A stretch of 64,000 nucleotides of DNA from Gorsachius magnificus (taxonomy: Eukaryota > Chordata > Aves > Pelecaniformes > Ardeidae): positions 5,564,984-5,628,983 of the forward strand of contig CM067082.1 in the NCBI GenBank assembly GCA_034008185.1, read 5' to 3'. The notes beneath the pieces are model-generated. The model was not told the DNA's origin and did not search any database. It saw nothing but the letters and a program-made list of their open reading frames with translations. The position numbers were made by a program, and so were the translations under genes. This document shows positions 1 to 12,323 of the stretch, one piece after another; position 1 is the stretch's first letter, and every line of letters begins with the position of its first letter.

Positions 1-3000
1 TTGTAAGTTTGTAAGGTCTGCTTGAGTGGAAGGGTTTCCAAGACAGACAATATTACCCGCCTTTCTGAGAAGCTTAGATGATTCTGTCTCTGATCTGTCT
101 TTATTCTTTTTGGTTTTTTTGTTTTTTGTTTTTTTTTTTAAAGTTTCTCTCTTTGTCAGTATTTCAGCACTTCCTAGGCTAGCAAGCCTCCCAGTAGACT
201 TCATGGACTCTTCTTCAAAGTGGCTTTCTCCTTATAAATATGCTCACTAAAGTACTTAGTTACATAAAGTATGGGTAAGCTTCACAAAAAAAACCCCCAA
301 ATCCTACAAGTTGTCCTCCTGATAGTAGAAAATCTAAGCCTGGCGTTCTTGGGGAAGCCAATCTGTTGACCAGAAGTGCTATAGCCCTGGCTTTGCTGGG
401 TTTCATACTGAGCTCTGTTAAAAATATCCTCCCTGAGGAGGACTCTTTCCTGATTGTCATAGGCTGGGAACAATAAATAAAATTATAGCCAGTGAAATTA
501 TAGCCCGGATAGTGTGAATAGTTGAAATAGAAAAATAAGTAGAAATGAGTTGTAATTGCCTTCCAGTCTGAGAGTGCAGTATGGAGCCAGGGAGAGGGCA
601 AGCCAGTGGTTTTGCCCCAGTTTACCATGTAATCATAGCAGACTATGAAGCCTGTTGTCACTTTGCGGCAGCAGGACTGGGATTTCAGAAATACGGTCCT
701 AGTTTCTGTTGTGAGCTGTTAACTATGAAGTAAATGAGACTTTGACAAGTGACCTCCCTGCCTTCCCCTCTCTTCATCCTCTTCCCCCACTGCAGTTCGA
801 AAAATCCATGTGGGACCTGGCTCAATTGCTGTAGCCTGATATCCAGCATGTGATAATGAGGTGCGACATTGGGGCACTATCTGAGAAAAGCCTGGTTGAA
901 CTAAAGTTATCCTGGTGTTTAATTTAATTAAGTGCAGGTTTTGGTAAGCAGAGGATAAGATTGCAGGTCTGTGCTGTGTTCTCACACATTGCCCCTTTCC
1001 ATCTTGTGGGTATAAAATAATAGATGGGCTGATTTTTACTTGCTGTTGAATTAATAATTTAATAGCATAGTGGCAGAAGACTTTCCTACCATATCTTTAC
1101 ATTTAGGAACAGGGGCAGCTGTGTTTTGGGATTTCATTCCCAGAAACCATACCCTGTTATCCACTATTTTGTCCACCTACGTATTTATGGTTAAGAGCAT
1201 CTCCCCTGTACCTCCTCCTACTGAAATGAAAATCTTGCAAGGTCATCTTGAAGTTTAGTGAGGAGATTATGTTTCCAATTTAATAGTTAGACAGGCCATA
1301 ATATTGTTGTTATTTAATTAAATAATTAACTTCCATTAATTTCCTAAACCATTAAGGAAAAAGAAGTGTGGTTAAATATTTGACCATAATTTTGACAGAC
1401 TAATCCTTGCCTGGAGCAAGGGCTTCTCTTAGCTGTTCTGTCCTTCTAAGATTATGCAAGCTCCTCCTTATTTTTAATTTTACACTTGATTAATTCTACT
1501 TTGTTTATGAATTTGTTATTTGCGGCTGACTCCCCAGGATGCTAATTGCTACTGTAAAATACAGATACTGCTGAGCTAATGTATTCTGAAAATATCAGGG
1601 AAAAAAAGGATATTGTGAGTGTACGGTTCAAAAATGAGCCACTGATTTGTAATTTTGAGTTCTTTCCAAAATAAATAAATAAATAAGATCCCTTATTCTT
1701 TGCTTCTTTTGGAGAAAATGTTCATCTCCACTTTATTTACATCTGTGAAAGATGAGAGTGGACCTGGTAAAAAGAGAGGTTTTTTCTGTATTTGGTCTTG
1801 TATTTGATATGTTTTATTCCATAGTTGTTAAGAAGACAGTATGACCTCGCATATTCCAGTCAAAATATCAAGGTTACTTAGACTATAATATTTAGGAATT
1901 GGGTTCTGGATAAAGTCTTAATCTAAGTGGAAGGAATACAAAAATTGATGGCATCAAACTTAGAAATTCTTTGCATTGTCCTTTCATTGCAGCCTTTTTC
2001 CTAGTGAAGAGGAAGTAAGATGATGAGTGCCGTGCAGATTAGCTGTAAGAAATACAAATCAAGATATCAGTGCTTTCACAGGGAGAGTGGTCCTATTGGG
2101 TATGTGATGATCTGGATGAGGAGCAGAAAAAAATTTTTGTTGCTATGTTGATCTTCCAGACCAAGTCTGATGGCCAAAAGAGAAGTCTCCCATGAAAAGG
2201 ATGGCTTCGGATGGAGGTGTCTGGATGGACATCCAGATGTTGTGAAGCTTTTGAACGGCCTGAGCCAAATCAGTTTAATATGTTGGACTTGAATTTCTCG
2301 TCTTCACAAATGTAGGCATGCTTGTGTTTATCCCCGTTATAAGATGTTCCAGGGAGTTCTCCTTCCCTGCCAAATGTCAGAGAAATTTTCTAAGTCGCAC
2401 TGATTCTCCCTATTTCTCTTAGGTTTTAAGGTGGCATCACCTTTTCCCCATTCAGGATGGATTTTGTCTGCCTTCTCCACCTTTCCCCAAAATACAACTT
2501 GACCTTTATCCCACCCTCAACCAGAGTGTTAGCTTCATCCTCTGGGCAATGCTGAGATTTTATTTCCTTCCTTCTTGTGGCTGGACAGTGGATTACTGTG
2601 TGGCAGTGAGAGGCACTCTATAGTAGCCTTCTCCCTTCTTCAGTCTTCATTAAATACCTTAATTAGCATGCCTCTGGCTTCAGGCTGCCTTTTCGTATCT
2701 GAAGCCTACTGAAGAAACACTGGTAATACTTTATATGTCAGATTATCTCAAATATTTAGACACACTTGTCTTCAATGTTTGACTACTTTCTTTACGTGAA
2801 TATTGATTAAAGAAAAAAAAAAAAAAAAGGGTGATTAGACCAAATGCAAGATCATCCTCCCCAACAAGCCCTCTGATACAGGATGAGTTTTGCTCTGGCT
2901 CATAGCAGGATCCCTATTACACCCGCACTTTGAGGGTGTTTTGAGATCAACAAGCAAACGGCTGCCGTTAAAAAGAATGGTGTTACTTCTCAATGGGGAA

Positions 3001-5341
3001 CACATAAATTAGTTGTAAAATAGCTAGAGATCCTTATAGGAGTTGCTTAGATGGCCGTGACTTTCCCCAGTGGGGTTTATAGAGTTTAACAACCAGGGTA
3101 GCAAAATATTTGCCTGCGGGAGCAGAGAGCTCTGTTGTGGTGGCGTCTGCCAACTGCAGGAATTTCATTTACAGCCCCAAAGAGCTTGTGCCGTGCCACC
3201 TTTTATCAGAGAATTACTACAGTGAAGGTGCTAAGAGCTCATTATACTGCAAACAGGTGGTGCAAATCCTTGGTGTTGTATCTGGAGAGCCTGCAGAAAT
3301 GTGATGGTTCAGCTAGAAAAGCATCGCTGGTGACTCGGGTTTTTCTGCAGTTTCTGCCGAAACCTAAGCAGGATATTGTTTGCAATGTTCATCCAGGAGC
3401 TAAGGCTGTGCGCTGTGTTTTCATGCTGTGTTTGGGCTGAGACTTTGATTTTTCATTGGGAAATATTAACATGCTGTAATATCCTGAGGATGAAGCAATT
3501 ACCGTAATAGATGCTTCTGTCTTATTGGGTGGTCTAGAGCACATTACTTGCCATCCCTTTCTCAGTGTTGCCTTCTGTAAAATTTATTTACCACCAGACT
3601 CCTGCGGAGTCTTCAAAATAGTGAAAAAGTACTGTATTGCATATTAATGTAGCATAATAATAGTAGTATTCGGAGATCAGAGGCTGACTTAGTTTGTGCA
3701 GAAGAAAAAAAATGGTTATTTCATTACCGTTGTTGAATCTTGCAAATGCAAAGTCTGTGTGGCCCAACATTCATCTTCCTGCCTCTGGGTTTTTTGTTTA
3801 ACTTGGGTCCAAATGAGTTGATTTCTAGACCGTTGCTAGCTAATCCTTCATTTTTTTATGATAACTGGGTTCTCATGGCCTCGGTCCTCCTCTCCTTTGA
3901 CACCACGTAGTACTTCGAACTCCAGTTCTAATATCCGAACGTGGAGTTTGCAGGTACTGAAATCAAAGCAAATGTTAAATCAGGATGTGCCCAGTAACGA
4001 CTTAACTTAATTAACATTTTGGCTGCATAGGGAACCTGAAGAGTGCTTGATAGATGTAATATAAGGCTTTGCAGTGGCAGCAAAAGATATTACTTGTTTA
4101 ATGTCAGCACTAAATAATGTAATGTTGATACTGTTGTCAAATGTCAATTTTCATTGCTATTTTCAGCGCAGCTTGATTGCTGGAAAATTAATACATCACA
4201 GCTTCAGAAATTCTTACAGCTTTTCCATGAAAAAGTAATCTTTAGAGACAGTATTTTGAAGAAGGAAGGCTTCTTCACCCCAGACACCAAATTTTAAAAT
4301 GAATTCTTAGGTTTTATTCATTAGGGTCAAAAGGGAGGGAATAAATCTCAGACTTTCAGATTTTAGGTTATAATTTTGAAAATCTAGTGATCTGGGACTG
4401 TTCCTTTGGAAAGAAAAGCAGCTCTCTGGTTTGCATCACTAATGAAGTATCAGACGACTTCTATGAATAGTATCCTGGCTTAATTAAAAAGTATTTAACC
4501 AAATATTTAAAACAGAGCAAATGTAGGAAAAATGACATCCTGATTTAATTAGAAAGCAGTTAAGAAATATTTAAACCACTGCAAATCTGAGAGGTGGATA
4601 ATATTAGAAAATATGGGCTCCTATCTTAGAAACATCAGAGCTTTGAGAGGGGCTGTCCAAAAATACCAGTGACTGTTTTACCCCCCTGGCCAAGAAGCTT
4701 CTTTGGCTTTGTTGCCACCGCCAGAAGCCTCTGCCTTTGTATGGATGCATCAAGCTCCTATGGTAGATTTTGTTTGAAATTAAACTGAAGCACTATCTCC
4801 TCCAGTGGCAGTCTTGCTTAAATGTGTTTGTGTCAGTTGTTTCTGTACATACATTATAAATATTTCTTCAGAATATTTTATTCTGACATAATTCAATGGC
4901 TTTCTTTCAAAGTACAAGTGAATATTAGTCTATTAAATTGCATTACTACTTGGGAACTCCCTTTGGTAGTTTTTCTTAGTCATTAAATATACCACAGCGG
5001 TCTAACACCACATTTTACTTAAGCACAGCTAAGAAGCCTTTATTCTCTGAAGTGGGACACAGGATCTTCAGCTATAATGTGACCACATCAGTTTCCGCAC
5101 ATGGAAGGAAAATTTCCGTTTCTTATAGTCAAGACACTTTCAAGGTGAGGCCATGATTTGTGTAGCTATAAACCTCAGCAGTGAGGCTCTTGGTCAGCTT
5201 TTCTTTGATACATTGCTAAAACGTGTTGGGGATGAGCCACCAAAAAGCCAGTTGCTGCTGGAGTCAACGTGCGGCTCTATCATTTATGAAAATGACACTG
5301 CCAGAATGTTAAGTCAGGGAAGTTAAGACTGAATTGCAAAG
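1..5341. other. Unique AT-rich DNA, no gene recognised
   Basis: No open frame here resembles a known protein, and no mobile element is recognisable. Low-complexity stretches include an AAAT run near 1670-1685 and a 16-base A run at 2813-2828. A cluster of ATTA cores lies at 1301-1345 and a diverged tandem duplication at 4473-4596; the latter is listed separately. Frames of 60-100 codons occur on both strands but look like chance. Confidence 0.7.
4473..4596. repeat. Diverged two-copy tandem duplication, period about 65 bp
   Basis: Two adjacent segments, starting near 4473 and 4538, share the same order of blocks: a TCCTG start, TTAATTA, GTATTTAA or CAGTTAAG, AATATTTAAA, and GCAAAT. Several substitutions and small indels separate them. 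This is visible directly in the sequence. It looks like an old local duplication rather than a known transposon. No coding potential is evident. Confidence 0.6.
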
Positions 5342-5592
5342 TGTCCTGGTTTTGGCTGGGATAGAGTTAATTTTCTTCCTAGTAGCTGGCATAGTGCTGT
5401 GTTTTAGGTTTAGGATGAGAAGAATGTTGATAACTCACTGATGGTTTAGTTGTTGCTGAGCAGTGCTCACACCAGTCAGGGCCTTTTCAGCTTCCCGTGC
5501 TCTGCCAGCAAGAAGCTGGGAGGGGGCACAGCCAGGACAGCTGACCCCAACTGGCCCAAGGGCTATTCCAGACCATATGACATCATGCCCGG

Positions 5593-5600
5593 TATATAAA
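5593..5600 (+). promoter_or_regulatory. LTR TATA box
   Basis: TATATAAA lies about 250 bp inside the solo LTR, upstream of the region where R would begin. The same motif occurs at the matching position of the LTR at 54236. Whether it is still active cannot be judged. Confidence 0.7.
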
Positions 5601-5706
5601 CTGGGGGGAGTTGGCCAGGGGGCAGTGATCGCTGCTCAGGGAGAGGCTTGGCATTGGTCAGTGGGTGGTGAGCAGCTGCATTGTGCATCACTTGTTTTGT
5701 ATATTC

Positions 5707-5741
5707 TATTATTATTATTATTATTGTTATTATTATTATTT
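5707..5741. repeat. ATT/TTA microsatellite within the LTR
   Basis: Nearly uninterrupted ATT triplets with one G interruption sit just upstream of the polyadenylation signal. The equivalent site of the 54236 LTR has only a few triplets, so the run expanded here after or during insertion. Confidence 0.85.
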
Positions 5742-5893
5742 TCTCATCCTCTGCCATCCTATTAAACTGTCTTTCTCTCAACCCATGGGTTTTACTATTT
5801 TTTTCCGATTCTCTCCCCCATCTTACCAGGGAGGTGGAGGATGAGCGAGAGGCCACGTGGTGCTTAGTTGCCAACTGGGGTTAAAACATGACA

Positions 5894-8800
5894 CAAAGTC
5901 AAATCTTCAAGGAGTTAGGAAACGTAAAAATCATGGGTCCTTCTATGACTTTCAATCTTGATGAATATTCAAGCTTTTTGCAGGCCCCAATTATTCAGCG
6001 ATCTGACTCAAAATACAGCTGTGGAACCTGACACGGCTTCGTGCTACTTCCTATTATTTTACACATTCAAACTCCAAGCAGGATGTACGGAGGCCATCTG
6101 TAAGAGAGCTCAGCAAAACCATTGCTTTGTGTGCTGCAATTTTTCCCAAATCTCTAACAAGCTGTACGTGTCATGACATTTCCTTTGAGATTTCCTTACT
6201 TTTCTTTCACTTTCTCAAAGGTAGACGGAAAACCACATTGCTGTGAAGCTGGCCAGGGGCTCCTGGGCTTCCTTACCTGAGATTATTTGTGTGCATGTAT
6301 GTACGGGGAAGCGCGTAAGGGAGGATTGGATATGCTTGACAGTCATCCTGCTTTCTTTCCACTCCTCTGACATTGCTGAGACCTTGCCTACAAGTGTCCT
6401 TTCCCCTTCTGGAATGGACACACTACAGATACGGTCCTTAAGAGAAGCTTAGCCGTTAAATCTTTTTACTTCCCTGTGTATACATGCAAGATCGTTCTAT
6501 TTATTTGTGCTGTGGAAGCACTTTCTATCCCCGCCAGTTGTTTTTATCCCTCCCAAAGTTATCTTGACAAAACCAGCATATTTCCCTTCTGCCTGAGCCG
6601 GTGAAAAAGAGAGGAGGAGGAAAGCAAGCAAAATCAAGATTCCTGCTGACTTGCATGGCAACAGTGGTCTCCTTCCAGCTGGAATTAATCAGTTGCGGAG
6701 CTGTGTGAATCAATTTGGCTGCAGCATGCTGTCACCTTATTATTAAGAAAGTGAAAATGAGTGCTAGGTAATCTCTTGGAGCAAAAGACTGAAAGGGTTA
6801 ACCGCAGGCTTGGTACTCAGAAATAAAATAGGGAAGAAATGTCTTCTTGAAACGACAGAGTTCTGCCTGGGGATGCGCTAATGGGCCAATTGACCACACT
6901 ATGGAGCTACTTGCAATCAGTGCTAGGATGTTTTTCTTCAACTTTGAATGAAGAATTTTATGGCTTTAAGTGAATTTCAGGGGAATAGGTTGGTTTACGT
7001 CTGTTGTCAGTTTAGGGTTAGATGTTAGGCCACACATTTGAAGCAAAAAAGTACAAAACCAAGAACCACTGGGACCGAAAAGGGATCCAAGGTTGTTAAT
7101 TACCATTGCATCTGCACAAGGCAGTGTTTTTCTCTATGACCATTCCAAGTTGCAAAGGCTTATAAGGAAATCAGGAGTTCAGTGAGGTTAGGCAAAGGGG
7201 CGGAATTGGTCATTGGAACCAAAACCATTTCTTGCTGTTCGTGGGGTACATCTGCTCTTACGCAGACCGCGTGGTTTGGTGATGTTTCTCTTGGCACTTA
7301 GCCACCATGGTGAGAGGTGCCTTAGCAGTGCTATATGCATATTAGGAATGAACAAGTCATGGCATTTTGTTGTTTTATTTATTATGGGTTTGCTCAGAGC
7401 GTGCACAAACATGGCACTTTTTTTTTTTTTCCTTTCCCCTCCAACTTCTCCTCTGTTTTGTGATTGATCTTAGAGGAAAATAACTCCTCACTTTGTAGCT
7501 TAAATAGTTACGGTCTCCATCTATGTCTACAAGGAAGGTAAATATAATAAAGAATGCAACATAGGCACTACAAAGACATAAATGACAGCTGAAGGAAGAC
7601 TGGTAATTTTGGAGATTCATGTGGGAAAATGTTCTCGAGCTGCCGTTACCAGGACATTCGTGATTCAAAGATATATTTTTTAGGGTGTACCAGAAGGTTT
7701 CCCACTTATCCCAAGACAGTACATTAAAACTCGTTTCATAACTGTCATTATTATCTCTGGAAAAAAATTCTTAGAAGTCCTGTGGTTTAGGAATAGAAAC
7801 TGGATGGATCTCCACAAAATCTCTTTTGTGGGGATGCTGACTATTCAAGACTATTTGGGTGATTCAGACCTTTTATTAATAACGGAAGAACCTCTTGCCT
7901 TAAGCAATGGGAGTGACACAGCAGAGGGAAATCAGCCTCTTGCAGCATAGAGAAAGCAATCAGAAAAAAAACCTCAATGTTTTCTACAACATGAAGTTAT
8001 GCGGTGTATGGATTCTTTGTCCGACACTTTATCATGCCTCCTTTAAAATACAATAATAATTGTAATCAAGTATCTCTGACATTAATGGTATAGGGAAATT
8101 TTTCATGCATGTCAGTAATTCACCAGAGCTGGTGGAAAAGCTATTAAGTTGTATCAATCACAATAACTATAATATCATCAAAGACTGGGTAATGAGAAAT
8201 AAGAGGAACGTGAAGAAAAATGGGAGACAACAAAAACTTGTTACTACTTCTCAACTAAGGATATATTATTTTTGTTTTAAAAGGGTGTTACTACCAAAAG
8301 GGGACCACAGATTATAGCCTTATTTCTGTTTTGTGTATAGATAAAGAAGGATGTTTTATGTTTAAATACTAGAAATACAGCATTGCTCCATACCCTGATG
8401 CTAGAGGAGCTTGTTTAGCAGGTGCCAACCATGTAGCGTCGCAAATGGGGACACAAAGCTGCTCTCTGACTTTATCAGTGGCTCATACCAATGTCTTCAA
8501 GAGAAAACGCCACTGAGACCTGCATTTGAGCTGGCATTTTTTTGCAGTCAATTAAAAATACTGTGCTATAAATGCAATGTAAAATGTTACGTGTCTCTGC
8601 TAGTAGGTACTGCCTACATGTAGGATATGGGGCAGAGCTTCTGCTGCGATACTCAGTTAAAAAATCTGTGAACTCTTCAGATTTAAGCAGCCTAACAAGT
8701 TGGTTAAGGCTTCTTTGCTAGCTTATCATTGAAAATCCACGTGGTTTTCCCCATTTTGTTCATGTGCAATGCTATAGAGAGCTTTAGAAAGCAGCACAGC

Positions 8801-8947
8801 TAACCAAAAGCAAAGCATGACATTGAACAGAATAAAACAACTGTTAAAGATGTCGAGGGTATCCGACAAACAACGTGGCAGCGAATGTTTGCTGATATGT
8901 AGGAAATAGCCAAAAGACCTCTGAAATACTGCTAAGACAAATTAAAT

Positions 8948-8978
<31 letters not shown>

Positions 8979-9499
8979 CTGCAAGAGGTTAAAAGTCCAA
9001 CAGGCATATGATTAAAAAGTGATGGATATGAAGCTGTCTAATACCTTCATGGCTGGCATGTAGCATATGAGATTAAATTTGAGCGGTGAAGAGCAGATAG
9101 AAAAATATTTAACTGTTGGTCCATTCTGATATCTGGTTGCTGAGGCTATCCTTCAGCAACTGAAAAAGAGCAGATTGCTTATGATATGTTGATGGTTTAG
9201 AAAACTTAACCTAATTGTTATGACCTTTGTTTCATTCGAGTGAATCACAGTACTTGAGACTATGCTTGGTTTGCTTTAAGTGTGAAATACCAAGATAGCT
9301 TGCATTACACTTGGGTGGTAAATTGATTTATAGTTTAGAGAACAATGTGGATTTTGGTACCAAAATTGTATGAAATGAAAAGTTATTTTTACCTTCTGGT
9401 AGGTTCCTATTTCTGCTGTGCTAACTAAATCAGACTAGTTTGGAAGTTCAGTTCATGGATTCCTTTCAGCTAATTTTTTTTTTTTTTTACAACTGTGCA
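5894..9499. other. Unique DNA, no gene recognised
   Basis: No recognisable coding sequence or dated repeat was found. A pyrimidine-rich tract lies near 7419-7445. A 27-base T run lies at 8951-8977, and another T run ends just before the CR1 that starts near 9500. Confidence 0.65.
8951..8977. repeat. Poly-T run (27 bases)
   Basis: Uninterrupted T from 8951 to 8977. No element body or target duplication was seen next to it, so it is listed as a homopolymer and not as a retrotransposon tail. Confidence 0.95.
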
Positions 9500-9997
9500 T
9501 TGGGCCCCTCACTACAGGAAAGATGTTGCATTGCTGGAACATGTCCAGAGGAGAGCAACGAAGCTGGTGAGGGGTCTGGAGCACAAATCTTATGAAGAGC
9601 AGCTGAGGGAACTGGGGGTTGTTTAGCCTGGAGAAGAGGAGGCCGAGGGGAGACCTTATCGCCCTCTACAACTGCCTGACAGGAGGGGGTAGCGAGGTGG
9701 GTGTTGGTCTCTTCTCCCTGGTAATGGGCAATAGGACAAGGGGAAATGGCCTCACATTGCACCAGGGCAGGTTTAGGTTGGACATCGGGAAAAATTCCTT
9801 CACTGAAAGGGTTGTCAAGCACTGGAACAGGCTGCCCAAGAAAGGGGTCGAGTCCTCATCCCTGGAGGGATTTAAAAGCCGGGCAGACAAGGTGCTTAGG
9901 GACATGGTTTAGTGGTGGGATGGCAGGGTTAGGGGAACGGTTGGACTTGATGATCCTAAAGGTGTTTTCCAACCTAAACAATTCTATGATTCTGTGA
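9500..9997 (+). mobile_element. CR1 LINE, 5'-truncated, 3' end intact
   Basis: The plus strand carries the last part of CR1 ORF2 and the 3' end. The frame at 9619-9912 encodes the typical C-terminal block ([30 protein letters not shown]). The element ends with the conserved GGACTTGATGATC block and an octamer-type end (ATTCTATGATTCTGTGA). It begins inside ORF2 next to a T-rich site, which is normal 5' truncation after target-primed reverse transcription. No stop interrupts the C-terminal frame, which suggests a moderately young copy. It is not a host gene. Confidence 0.95.
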
Positions 9998-12323
9998 TCT
10001 TCAGGCATTAATGAACATGCTTTGTCTGTATTCAAGAAGTTTTTCTGTTTCTAGGACAGTGCATGAGAATGTGCTGAAATTGAAGTGCTTTTAAATTTTT
10101 ATTATTCCATAGTGGTTTAAATAAACCTGTAAGTTTAGCTTGTACTTAAGCATTGTTTTGACTACAAGTCCTTCCTTGAATTGTAAAGATTTGACCTTTT
10201 AGAGTGTGGTTATGTTGGAGCACCCCCAATTTTCTGGCTGACAGCGCTCTCCTAAATTAGAGAGGAACTTTCATCTCTGCTGTGCAGCTGAGAAGCAAGG
10301 GGAGAGAACTCATGGCATGCCTCAAGGTGTGCAAGAGTACTGGGGCAGGGCAGGGCATGAAGCCTGGGTCTCCCAAGTCCTTGACTACAGGAACGTCACT
10401 AAATTTTGAAACCGTGAGCTGCCTTCTTGATTCATTTCTTTTCATGCAGCTGCTCGGTCCCACTTGGACCAAGGAGTGAGAATTTTAGGTATGAACATTT
10501 ACTCCTCTACTCTGATTAAGGGCAGACAGAAAGTGTACAGTGAGTATGAACGATTGCAGCCAGCACTTGCAACGCTTTCTTGTCTCAGTGCTGGAAAAAA
10601 CTGAGCTATGGCTGACTAGGACTGCTTTTTCTTAAGCTTTATAATCCCTATTGAACTCAATGGCTGAGTTCCCTGGGCTAGCATTTGTTAGCCCAGCTCT
10701 GGGCTAAACCATCCTTTTTTCTCCAATTACAGGCCTTGGCATCAGTGGTTTTTATAAATCTTCTTTTTCAACATTTTTTTTTTTTCCTCCATGGGTAAGA
10801 TTGGGATATTGAATGACTACCTTTCTGTAAGCTAATCTAATAACGCAATGATTTTCAGACTCTTAGGTACAAAACGAGAGAAAAGCCTCTTTAGACTTCC
10901 TGCTTAATAAGATTTACAGTGTTTTCTATTAACCACAGACATAGTTTCATTCCTAGCTCGGAGTATGTTCACTTCACAGTCAGGCTTCCGAAATTAATGC
11001 CCGATTCTTTTTTCCAGCAGTTTTTCATCTCTTTTAATTGGCACCAGTCACAGGCCACTCTTGTCACATTTTACCACCTCCCCTCAGCGCTGGCTGGCCG
11101 CTGCTCCCTGAGCTCATCCGTTAACCTCTGTTTATCCCCACCTTTTTCTCCTTCAGCCCTTTCCATCCTATCCTACCTACATCTGCTCTCCGTTGGCAGT
11201 ATGAGACTTTCAGAGCTCATACTAGCCTGATATCTGAGAAAGAAATGGCCTGTTTTGTTCAATTTACTTTGTTTAGGGGAAAACACCTTAGACAAGGTAA
11301 GCAAGGTCCAGAAGTCCCTTGTTGCAGATAAACCTGATTTTTTTTGTAACTTTTAGGGTATCAAATATTGAAATTACAGCCTTAATGGCAACATTAAATT
11401 CTGTAATATTCAACTTCTGTGTCCTGTGAGACTAATCTACAGGAAAAATAGCAGGTGTGTAACCTTTATTTTCAATTATATAATTAAAATGACATAACTT
11501 GCTGATATGTATTTTTAAGATATAACTTTTCATATATAAAAAATGCTTTTCTTTTAGACCGGTTCCTAATTACATGAATAATAACCAACACACACCTACT
11601 CCACTTTTCTTCATGTAGGTGGTTGTTAGAGTGCTCTCCAGCAGAAAGCCTATGGTCTGTTTACTTCTATTTTATGTATTTCCTACTTTTTAAAATGAAT
11701 GCTTTAATCTCGTTACTCCAGTTTGTCTTACCTTACACCAACTTAACGGCATTGGCTTCAGCAGAGTTAACCATAATCTTCATTTACGTAGGAGGTAAAT
11801 TGTGCACATTTAGCTAATTCTCTAGGTGTCTGGGCTTGAAATGGAGTGTAATGGATCTTAGTCACTGCTATGTTTTCATGCAAACTGTTAAAACAACACT
11901 TTATTTGCAGAATTTCCCCAAGCAACAGAAAATAAAGAAGTTCATGAGCATGCTTTTGGCTACAGAAATGCAAATCTAAAATCTGCTGATTCCACAGTGA
12001 ATGGCCCTGGGAGAAAGGAAGGAACTTCAGTAGGATCAGGGAAACTCTGAAGTATCAATGGCCAACAAACATTTCCAGCTGTGACTCCTTACTAAGTATT
12101 TTCTTAATAAGTTCTTTAATGCAGCCTTTTCTATTTTTATTTTTGTTTTCCATTTGAAGCTGGCAGAGGTTAAGCATGGTTCCTGCAAGCGCAGTTAGGA
12201 AGCAGCAGAGTGTAGCTAAATGGGGAAGATAAACCAGAGCACTTTGTCACTCTCGTTTTAATACCAAACATAAACCAAACCCCTAAATAGTGCAAAATGT
12301 TTAGACAGAAGGATGTAAACATA
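9998..12323. other. Unique DNA, no gene recognised
   Basis: No recognisable gene or repeat was found. Open frames such as 10919-11230 (103 codons) show no familiar domain. Several AT-rich stretches occur near 11460-11560. Confidence 0.65.

Larger units (their letters stand above)
5342..5893 (+). mobile_element. Solo LTR of an avian endogenous retrovirus
   Basis: The element starts TGTCCTGG and ends in ACA, as retroviral LTRs do. It is flanked on both sides by CAAAG (5337-5341 and 5894-5898), a perfect 5-bp target duplication. A TATA box (TATATAAA) lies at 5593-5600 and an ATTAAA polyadenylation-type signal at 5761-5766. No internal region or second LTR adjoins it, so it is a solo LTR left by LTR-LTR recombination. 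An ATT-rich microsatellite fills 5707-5741. Its start, TATA region and 3' end match the 5' LTR of the element at 54236. The family is common in bird genomes; an ERVL or ERVK-like class is possible. Confidence 0.93.

Noticed and set aside
2220..2235. Small palindrome CTGGATGGACATCCAG
   Set aside because: Too short to claim a structured RNA or transposon end, and nothing nearby supports a function.
5681..5884. Open frames within the solo LTR (both strands)
   Set aside because: They arise from the ATT microsatellite, which is open in all frames, and from LTR sequence that is non-coding.
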